A stretch of DNA of 43,380 bases from Bacteroidota bacterium (GTDB lineage: Bacteria; Bacteroidota; Bacteroidia; Flavobacteriales_D; Crocinitomicaceae): contig JAJRQQ010000029.1 of the NCBI GenBank assembly GCA_024280155.1, forward strand, positions 1-43,380, given 5' to 3'. Numbering within the stretch: position 1 is the first letter of the stretch; every line of letters starts with the position of its first letter. Positions 36,652 to 43,380 of the stretch are shown piece after piece. The translations under genes and the position numbers were made by a program. Under the pieces are notes generated by a model. That model was not told the origin of the DNA. It saw nothing but the letters and a program-made list of their open reading frames with translations, and did no database searches.

Positions 36652-37181
36652 TATCTTACTCCTATTAAATGTATATCCATCACCAAAGTTGACAATGGCG
36701 GTATTTTATCTAAGTCTCCCACCAACCCATGTGCTAAGTGACTCGGTAGAATCAATTTCACTCTGTCTCCGATTGAGAGTAGTTTTATAGCCTCTTGAAC
36801 CCCTGATTCAATTTCACTATTATCGACTTTGAAATCAACATATTCATCTTTTGCTGTAGAATCACAAATTGTTCCGTCTAACAATGAAATTTCATATTCT
36901 ATCATAGCAATATGACCAGGTTGTGGATGGAAACTTGTATCAACATCACCTTCTTCGTAGATGTAATATTGAAGTCCGCTCCCCGTTTTCATCATCTTCC
37001 AATCTTTGTGCATTTCGAGAAAAATTCGAATATCTAACTCTTCTTGAATGGCCAACTCTTTGTTTAAATCCGTGGACTGTTCTTTCGACCATTTTATTTC
37101 AGCAGGTTGGACAACTTCCTCCTCGCAAGAAGTGAAAAGAAGAATCATTAGAACCGGAACAAAAAGAATCAATTGTTTCAT
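36651..37181 (-). CDS. FKBP-type peptidyl-prolyl isomerase-like lipoprotein (GldI-like)
   Basis: A 176-residue lipoprotein (lipobox LLFTSC) with a single FKBP fold (about 85-176: HIAMIEYEISLLDGTICDST, VQEAIKLLSIGDRVKLILPSHLAHG). The Trp normally found in the active-site floor (GW) is replaced here by SGVQE, so activity is uncertain. It follows nrnA with no gap (stop and start are adjacent) and overlaps the next FKBP start by one base. It resembles GldI of Flavobacterium gliding motility, but other envelope FKBPs are equally possible. Confidence 0.82.
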   Translation of the reverse strand: MKQLILFVPVLMILLFTSCEEEVVQPAEIKWSKEQSTDLNKELAIQEELDIRIFLEMHKDWKMMKTGSGLQYYIYEEGDVDTSFHPQPGHIAMIEYEISLLDGTICDSTAKDEYVDFKVDNSEIESGVQEAIKLLSIGDRVKLILPSHLAHGLVGDLDKIPPLSTLVMDIHLIGVR

Positions 37182-38177
37182 TTAAAAATATTTTGGTGCA
37201 ACCTCTTTAAATTTATTAATGGCATCTTCTAAACTTGTAAAAGATGCTCCACCTGCAGCATTTTTATGACCACCACCATTGAAATAATCGTTTGCAATAG
37301 TATTCACAGCTAAACCTCCTTTTGAACGAAAAGAAATTTTTACCATATCTTTATCTTCTCTAAAAAAAACAGCTGCCTCAACCCCCTCCATAGAAAGAGC
37401 AACATTTACAAGTCCCTCAGTATCACCTTTAATGAAATTAAAACGCTCCAACACATTTTCGGTTACAGAAATAATTGCCACATTCCATTCTGGGACAATT
37501 TCCAAGCGTTCAGCTATAATATGTGCACGCAATTTCATCTTGTCGATTCGGTTATTGTCAAAAGTTGCTTCGTGAATTTCTGAGTGTTGCACACCGTTTT
37601 TCAATAACATTGCTAAAATCTCATGCGTTCGAGCAGTTAATGAAGAGTAACGAAAAGAACCTGTATCTGTCATAATCCCCAAATAAATTGGTGTACCAAT
37701 TTTCGTGTCTAGTAAATCTATTTTCCCTGACGATTCAATCAATTCATAAATCAATTGTGAGGTGGAGCAAACATCTGGTTGTGAAACTGCGATATCTACA
37801 AAATCATCGGGATGAAGGTGATGATCAATCATTACTTTTGTACCTTTTGCATTCTCTAGGACAGGTTCCATATCTCTTCCCAATCGAGAAGCACCGTTGT
37901 AATCTAAACAGAAAATCAAATCTGCCTCATCCATTTTTTGCTGAACCAATTCTGGCTCATTCTCAAAATCGTGAATTACAACTCCATTTTTTGCCCATTC
38001 GATAAAATCAGGACATTTGTCTGGGTGACATAAGGTTGCTTTCTTTCCTAACTTCTCAATAAAGAAATACAAGCCCATTGAAGAACCGATAGAATCTCCA
38101 TCAGGTGAACGATGACTTGTAATTACAATATTATTTGCCTTTTCAATTAAGGCTAAAATTTCTTTTGCTTCCTTCAT
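37182..38177 (-). CDS. nrnA: DHH-family oligoribonuclease / pAp phosphatase
   Basis: NrnA-type phosphoesterase (331 residues), which degrades short oligoribonucleotides and 3'-phosphoadenosine 5'-phosphate. The DHH half has SHRSPDGDSIGSS, CLDYNGASRLG and IDHHLHPDD for Mn binding; the DHHA1 half ends with the substrate loop FNGGGHKNAAGG. Its start directly follows the dapA stop with no gap, and its stop abuts the FKBP start. Confidence 0.93.
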   Translation of the reverse strand: MKEAKEILALIEKANNIVITSHRSPDGDSIGSSMGLYFFIEKLGKKATLCHPDKCPDFIEWAKNGVVIHDFENEPELVQQKMDEADLIFCLDYNGASRLGRDMEPVLENAKGTKVMIDHHLHPDDFVDIAVSQPDVCSTSQLIYELIESSGKIDLLDTKIGTPIYLGIMTDTGSFRYSSLTARTHEILAMLLKNGVQHSEIHEATFDNNRIDKMKLRAHIIAERLEIVPEWNVAIISVTENVLERFNFIKGDTEGLVNVALSMEGVEAAVFFREDKDMVKISFRSKGGLAVNTIANDYFNGGGHKNAAGGASFTSLEDAINKFKEVAPKYF

Positions 38178-39059
38178 TTATAATTTTATTAATCGCTCCG
38201 TTTCCTGCTCGATTTTCATTTCTAATTCTTCTGAAACAGGTTGCAATGGCATTCTCATAGTCGCTCCCATTATCCCTAATTTCTTTAATGCTACTTTAAC
38301 TCCACCAGGATTTCCTTCTGCAAAGAGTAATTGTGTAACGTTGTGTAATTCATAATGCAACTTAGAAGCATTAATTAAATCATTTTTTTGTGCTGCATGA
38401 ACCATATCGCAAAAAGCTTTCGGAAAACTGTTTGCACTTACAGAAATCACGCCTGCAACACCAATTGACATCAAAGGAACAACAATCGCATCATCACCAG
38501 AAAGAACATCAAATCCTTCCGGTTTATTTAAAACAATGTCCATAATTTGTCCTAGATCTCCAGAAGCCTCTTTCATTGCGACAATATTGTCAATTACAGC
38601 TAGTTTTAAAGTTGTTTCTGCAGAAACGTTAGAACCTGTTCTTCCAGGTACATTGTAAAGAATAATTGGTAGATCAGTGCAACTTGCAATGTATTTGTAG
38701 TGCTCAAAAATTCCTTCTTGTGTTGGTTTATTATAGTAAGGAGAAACAGACAGAATACCATCAATACCTTTTGGTAGGTTTTTCAATATTTCCCCCACAG
38801 AGATTGTGTCATTCCCTCCAACGCCGAAAACAATTTTCACAGCACCATTATTTTCTGCTTGAACAGTCTTGAGTACTTCTAATTTTTCTTCCCAAGAAAG
38901 AACAGGTGATTCTCCAGTTGTACCTTGCACAACTAAAAAATCGATTCCATTATCAATTTGGTAACGAACTAACTTTCTCAATGCATCAAAATCGATGCTA
39001 TAATTTTTATGGAAAGGTGTAACCAATGCAACCCCTGCTCCTTTAAATGGATTTTTCAT
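38178..39059 (-). CDS. dapA: 4-hydroxy-tetrahydrodipicolinate synthase
   Basis: DapA condenses pyruvate and aspartate semialdehyde in lysine and diaminopimelate synthesis, supplying the wall peptide. Visible: QGTTGESP phosphate-like loop, SPYYNKP with the proton-relay Tyr, NVPGRTGS with the Arg that binds the semialdehyde, and IVAMKEASGD with the Schiff-base Lys. The 293-residue length is normal. It lies seven bases after the DUF6913 stop, so one transcript is likely. Confidence 0.96.
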   Translation of the reverse strand: MKNPFKGAGVALVTPFHKNYSIDFDALRKLVRYQIDNGIDFLVVQGTTGESPVLSWEEKLEVLKTVQAENNGAVKIVFGVGGNDTISVGEILKNLPKGIDGILSVSPYYNKPTQEGIFEHYKYIASCTDLPIILYNVPGRTGSNVSAETTLKLAVIDNIVAMKEASGDLGQIMDIVLNKPEGFDVLSGDDAIVVPLMSIGVAGVISVSANSFPKAFCDMVHAAQKNDLINASKLHYELHNVTQLLFAEGNPGGVKVALKKLGIMGATMRMPLQPVSEELEMKIEQETERLIKL

Positions 39060-39066
39060 TTCTTTA

Positions 39067-39510
39067 CTATGTTTTTATTTTCTCTGTAATTTCTTTTGTA
39101 AAATTAATCAAATGTGCAATGGAATTTGATGTTGTCTGCATATTTATATCAAAAAAATCATTGGGTTCTTTTAAGTTGAGTCCAATTTTTGTCTTTGCTT
39201 TAAGTTTCTGAAAGCGTTTTTTTAATTTTCCTTCGAATAAATCGGTAGTTAGAAGTAAATCAAATTGTTTGCTGTAAATATTTTTAGCTTGTTCACTTTT
39301 CGGTTTTCCGAATAGATTAAAATCTTTTTTTGTCAACTCAATTACACTTGATTTTTGACCCATTCTTTCATTTTTATATTTTGAAAGAATGAGCACCTTT
39401 GCGTTTTTTTCAAGCGTTTTAAAAGTGGTAAGAAAATCATTTATTTTTGAACTAGACTCATCATTTAGAACAATTAGAACTTCTTCGATACTTTCCCATC
39501 TATTTTTCAT
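39067..39510 (-). CDS. DUF6913-like protein of unknown function
   Basis: A 147-residue Lys/Phe-rich cytoplasmic protein with no signal peptide or membrane segment. It resembles the Bacteroidota-only DUF6913 family in its short conserved blocks (EEVLIVLNDE, LLLTTDLFEGK, KIGLNLKEPNDFFDINM) and in lying between ligA and dapA, a conserved order. The start overlaps the ligA stop by 11 bases, so it is probably translationally coupled. I cannot suggest a function. Confidence 0.75.
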   Translation of the reverse strand: MKNRWESIEEVLIVLNDESSSKINDFLTTFKTLEKNAKVLILSKYKNERMGQKSSVIELTKKDFNLFGKPKSEQAKNIYSKQFDLLLTTDLFEGKLKKRFQKLKAKTKIGLNLKEPNDFFDINMQTTSNSIAHLINFTKEITEKIKT

Positions 39511-41530
39511 TCAACAAGGCTATAAAATCGTTTTCACTTAAAATTTCAATCCCTAAGTCGGTTGCTTTTTTCAATTTTGCTGGGCCCATTTTATCTCCAG
39601 CAACCACACATGAAGTTTTTTTAGAAATAGACGATACATTTTTCCCTCCGTTCGTTTCAATCAATTCTTTCAACTCATTCCTAGAAAAATTTGTAAACAC
39701 ACCTGAAACAACAAAAGATTTTCCTTCAAAAAGATTCGATGCGCCTTCCTTTTCTTTAATTTCAAATTGCAATCCTACTTTTTTAAGTCGATTAATTAGT
39801 TCTTGATGTTTTGGTTCTTCAAAATACTGTAAAATTGAATTAGCAATACGGTCACCTATTTCGTCAACAGCAATCAGTGCATCAAAATCAGCTTGCATCA
39901 GAGCATCTATATTTTTATATTCTTTCGCTAATTTTTTAGCAACAGTTTCACCGACAAATCGAATTCCTAGTCCAAACAATACTTTCGAGAAAGGGACATT
40001 ATTCGATTCTTTCAATCCTTTCAATAGGTTATTGGCTGATTTCTCGGCCATTCTTTCCAAGTTGAAAATTTGATCAAAAGTTAAATCATATAAATCTGCA
40101 ACGTTTGAAATTAAACCTTCTTCTACTAATAAATCAACCGTTTCAGCTCCAAGCCCATCGATATTCATTGCTTTTCGACTGATAAAATGTTGAATCCTTC
40201 CTTTAATTTGAGTTGGGCAACCATTTTCATTCGGGCAGTAATGTCTTGCATCTCCTTCTTCACGAATCAATTTTGTATCACATTCAGGGCAATTTTCAAT
40301 GAAATGGATTTTTCCTGCATCAGAAGCACGTTTCTCTAGATTTACACCAACAATTTTAGGAATAATTTACCCTCCTTTCTCAACATAAACAGCATCATTC
40401 AAGTACAAATCCAGTTTCTCAATTTGGTCAGCGTTGTGCAAGGATGCTCGTCGAACGGTTGTTCCTCCCAGTTGGATTGCTTTTAAATTTGCCACTGGAG
40501 TTATAGCTCCTGTCCTTCCTACTTGATAATGGACAGATTCCAAAACGGATTCTACCCGTTCTGCTTTAAATTTATAAGCAATTGCCCAACGTGGTGACTT
40601 TGCGGTATAACCTAACTCTTCTTGTCGATGATACGCATTAACTTTTATCACAATTCCATCAATTTCGAAAGGGAGATTTTTTCGTTCTTCCGACCAATGA
40701 TTGATAAAAGACATTACACTTTCTACAGAATCCACTTTTTCAATGTATCTTTTTTGCGGAGAAGGGATTTTAAATCCCCAATCAGCTACTTTTAAAACGG
40801 TTTCATAATGTCCTTCACGAAGATTTCCTGTCCCATAAACGCCATAGAGGTAACAATCTAGTCCTCGTTCTGCAACAATTTTAGAATCTTGCATTTTTAA
40901 GGTTCCCGAAGCGGTATTTCGAGGATTTGCAAACTCAGGCTCGTCTGCTTCTCTTTTCAACTCGTTTAATCGCTGAAAGTTCTTCAGAGGAAAAAAAATC
41001 TCCCCTCTTATTTCAAAATCATTCGGAAAATCACCGCGTAACATCAATGGTACGGTACGAATCGTCTTCACATTTGCCGTAACATTCTCCCCTTGCGTAC
41101 CATCGCCACGCGTAATCGCCTGCTTTAACTCTCCATTCACATATTGAATCCCGATGGCAACACCGTCGTATTTTAGTTCGCAAACATATTCAATTTTCGT
41201 GTCTTCATTTTCATGGGCTAAAACTTTCTTCACTCTCCCCACCCATTCTTCGATTTCCTCTTTCGAATAAGTATTCGATAAAGAAAGCATGGGATACTTA
41301 TGTTTAACTGTTTCAAATTTCTTTGTAATATCTCCACCAACACGCTTAGTCGGAGAGTTTGAATCTGCAAACTGTGGAAATTGATTTTCTAGGTACAGAA
41401 GTTTTTTAAGCAGAACATCAAAGTCATAATCTGATATTTCAGGTTCATTGACAACATAATACAAGTGATTGTGTTTATTCAGTTCACTTGTTAATTCTTT
41501 TATTTTTGTTTCAGCTTCTTTCGGATTCAT
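39500..41530 (-). pseudogene. ligA: NAD-dependent DNA ligase, interrupted by an in-frame TAA
   Basis: LigA seals nicks with NAD+. Read through, the frame gives 676 residues, full length. In order: domain Ia, adenylation domain with AMP-Lys120 in CELKYDG, OB fold, zinc finger (CPECDTKL, HYCPNENGC), helix-hairpin-helix repeats (MNIDGLGAETVDLL) and a C-terminal BRCT (GKSFVVSGVF..NELKELIETNGGK). Codon 388 (40367-40369) is TAA in VEKGG-stop-IIPKIVG, where relatives have Glu; GAA to TAA is one base. The frame is the same on both sides and all other motifs are intact. LigA is essential in bacteria, so a sequence error is likely. The ATG overlaps the prmC stop by 20 bases. Confidence 0.92.
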
Positions 41531-42410
41531 GTTGTGAAGATACTTTTTGTGCTTTAATCATTCTATCTCTCCCTTGTAAATCTTTCCTTAGCTCAATGTT
41601 AACAAAGTTGTAATCTTGGAGAATAAGTATTACATCCTTACTGTATTTTTCGTGTATTTCAAAATACAAATTTCCTTTTTCTTTCAAGAAAAGTTTGGCT
41701 TGTTTTGCTATCATCTCATAAAAAACAAAAGGCTCATCATTCTTGACAAACAGCGCCATTTCAGGTTCAAAATCAAGGACATTTTCATCCATAAATGATT
41801 GGTCCGAAAAAGGAATATATGGAGGGTTTGACACCCAGACATCAAAAGAATTCTCTTCCAATATTGAATACGAACCATCATTTAGCACATCAAATTTCAA
41901 AATATTCAATTCAAGATTACTTTTTGCGGTATTTTCTTCAATTAAACGAATTGCTTCTTCAGACCATTCTACACAATCAACATTTGCATTTTTTAAACCC
42001 GATTTTATTCCAAGAGCAATGCACCCTGAACCACTGCATAAATCTAAAACTCTATACTTTTCATCTAGAGAATAATCGGAAGCAATCCAATCTACTAACT
42101 CTTCCGTCTCTGGTCTTGGAATCAACGCCCTTTTATCTGATTTTAAAATTAATCCATAAAATTCAACCTCACCAATAACGTGTTGGAAGGGTTCGTTATT
42201 CTGCAAGCGTTTTACAGCATTCCGAAAATAAAGTAAATCTGATTCAGAGAATAAAACATCTTTCTTGAGCATAAAATCAACATCTGACCAATTTAATCTT
42301 TTCAGGATTAATTGTTTGATCATTAATTGTTGCTCGGATAAAGAAAATGCTGGTAATTCTTTTGCGAAATATACTTTCAATGACGGTAAATCATTCTTAC
42401 TGAGAAACAT
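41511..42410 (-). CDS. prmC: Peptide chain release factor N5-glutamine methyltransferase
   Basis: PrmC methylates the Gln of the GGQ motif in release factors. The 299-residue protein has an N-terminal helical domain (QHVIGEVEFYG), PRPETEELVDW before the SAM-binding VLDLCSGSGCIALGI, and the NPPY catalytic motif near 194 (SNPPYIPF). The start overlaps the beta-barrel gene stop by one base and the stop overlaps ligA by 20 bases. No prfA is next to it, unlike in many bacteria. Confidence 0.94.
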   Translation of the reverse strand: MFLSKNDLPSLKVYFAKELPAFSLSEQQLMIKQLILKRLNWSDVDFMLKKDVLFSESDLLYFRNAVKRLQNNEPFQHVIGEVEFYGLILKSDKRALIPRPETEELVDWIASDYSLDEKYRVLDLCSGSGCIALGIKSGLKNANVDCVEWSEEAIRLIEENTAKSNLELNILKFDVLNDGSYSILEENSFDVWVSNPPYIPFSDQSFMDENVLDFEPEMALFVKNDEPFVFYEMIAKQAKLFLKEKGNLYFEIHEKYSKDVILILQDYNFVNIELRKDLQGRDRMIKAQKVSSQHESERS

Positions 42411-43063
42411 TATTTATTTTTTCGAAAGTAATATGTATAACCAAAACCTACAACCAAAAACTGTGTCGGAGAAGTGTATTTATTTGGGTCCCAGTTGGAA
42501 TCAGAACTCAAACCGATAAACCGAGGGCTAAATCCTGTTCCTTGAATATTGTACCCTAACGTAAATCGGAATGAAGAATTCTCATCAGCGAGAAGGATCA
42601 ACCCAAGTGTTGGCTCAATTTGAATTGACCCGTTTGATAAATTCGTACGATTTATAATATCCCCATCTGTATTATTTTCACGCGTACTTGAAAAATTTAA
42701 CGAATAGCCGCATTTCACACCGAAATCAATTGCAAAGCGATCGGTAAGAAATTTATCATACCCAATTTTCAAAAAAGCACCTGCTGTATGCATTGACCCA
42801 ATAACAGGGTCTACTACTGCAAATTCATTTATAGTAAACAAAGAGTACCTCACACCTGCTCCAATATTTAGATGAAAAGGAAACGAGTACTGCTGATAAA
42901 TTGAGACACCAACTAGCCCTTGCATCACATCATTGAAAGGTGTATTTTGCAAAGTAACAGGAAGACCAAGTTCAACATTAAATGTGTATTTAGGTTCTAA
43001 CTTTTGCGCTGTAACATTCAAAAAAGCAAATGCTAAAAAGAAGAATAGGATGATTTTTTTCAC
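42410..43063 (-). CDS. Outer-membrane beta-barrel protein
   Basis: A 217-residue exported protein (signal peptide ending TAQ) of alternating beta strands with turn residues: YTFNVELGLPV, LNIGAGVRYSLFTI, AIDFGVKCGYSLN, FRFTLGYNI, and a final FLVVGFGYTYYFRKN strand ending in aromatic residues as barrel proteins do. About eight strands suggest an OmpX/OmpA-sized barrel. The start is GTG at 43063 (only an ATT lies between it and an upstream stop). It is the first gene of the minus-strand cluster and overlaps the prmC start by one base. Function unknown. Confidence 0.8.
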   Translation of the reverse strand: MKKIILFFFLAFAFLNVTAQKLEPKYTFNVELGLPVTLQNTPFNDVMQGLVGVSIYQQYSFPFHLNIGAGVRYSLFTINEFAVVDPVIGSMHTAGAFLKIGYDKFLTDRFAIDFGVKCGYSLNFSSTRENNTDGDIINRTNLSNGSIQIEPTLGLILLADENSSFRFTLGYNIQGTGFSPRFIGLSSDSNWDPNKYTSPTQFLVVGFGYTYYFRKNK

Positions 43064-43217
43064 AATAATTTATTTATGGCTAAAATAATAAATAAGTCTT
43101 AGAAAGAAAAAAATAAAGTCTTTATATTTTAGTTAAAATGCCTTTTCTCAAAGGTTGTCTTATTATCCTAATGTGGTCGATGTAAAAATTCTAATACTCA
43201 TGGCAAACTCGAACTTT

Positions 43218-43247
43218 TTTGATGATTAAAAAATAATTTTATCTTTG
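43218..43247 (+). promoter_or_regulatory. Promoter for a gene running off the right edge
   Basis: In the 317-base right end (43064-43380) the only clear signal is TTTG (43218-43221), an 18-base spacer and TATCTTTG (43240-43247). ATGTCA occurs at 43265 and again at 43295, in the same frame; this frame reads MSQWTRITSLGFIE and then meets TAA at 43337. No intact gene can be named before the edge. Confidence 0.55.
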
Positions 43248-43380
43248 ACATGGAATGTTAATATATGTCATCAGTGCACTATATTAGAAATAATATGTCA
43301 CAATGGACACGTATTACATCGTTAGGTTTCATTGAATAACCAACAGCACATCAGGCACATTTGTTTTTTCCAGCACAAAA

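Overview
The window looks like chromosomal DNA from an AT-rich member of the Bacteroidota, probably the Flavobacteriales and perhaps near Fluviicola/Crocinitomicaceae (the family placement is an inference). The signs are: type IX secretion (T9SS)-type envelope proteins (PorD/DUF4835, PorE-like TPR/PD40/OmpA proteins, a CHU_C-like domain), a GSCFA protein, the Bacteroidota form of RNA polymerase omega, FKBP lipoproteins, and promoters of the form TTTG-N19-TAnnTTTG. Shine-Dalgarno sequences are weak. Most of the content is housekeeping. I see no phage, transposon, CRISPR array or integron.

Layout. 1-1.8 kb: 3' end of a GlcD-type oxidase, a DinB-like protein, and tRNA-His with its promoter and terminator. 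1.8-7.8 kb: gyrB, an OmpA-domain protein, a PabA/TrpG amidotransferase, RidA, and a glycosyltransferase fused to a shrunken phosphoglycosyl-transferase-like region. 7.9-13.9 kb: a 2-oxoacid dehydrogenase E2 followed by two tandem PorE-like paralogues, each closed by a related terminator. 13.9-19 kb: a DEDDh exonuclease with a promoter that predicts a leaderless mRNA, a frameshifted FAH-family enzyme, then on the minus strand truA, a thioesterase, a third TPR/PD40 protein and an EI24 membrane protein. 19-27 kb: a possible decayed HTH regulator, purB (internal stop), a frameshifted secreted protein, coaE, a SiaC/SiaB pair, a cytochrome c lipoprotein, a plug-like secreted protein and malate dehydrogenase. 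27-28.9 kb: an ECF sigma factor and a membrane protein that looks like its anti-sigma partner, with PKD and CHU_C-like domains outside the membrane. 28.9-43.1 kb: fifteen minus-strand genes, many overlapping, read as beta-barrel, prmC, ligA, DUF6913, dapA, nrnA, two FKBPs, M23/LysM, bamD, rpoZ, coaBC, porD, recN, GSCFA. This couples envelope assembly with DNA repair, CoA and lysine synthesis.

Quality. Four genes are broken by a single site each: T9 insertion in the FAH gene, TGA in purB, A7 deletion in a secreted protein, TAA in ligA. The tRNA-His acceptor stem also carries two U-U mismatches. Because ligA is normally essential and purB important, draft-sequence error is the simplest explanation, but it is not proved.

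Best candidates for something new: the ECF sigma factor paired with a membrane-anchored PKD/CHU_C-like protein; the GT2 fused to a catalytically gutted phosphoglycosyl transferase; the PorE-like paralogue with a degenerate OmpA domain; and the SiaB/SiaC switch without a visible diguanylate cyclase.
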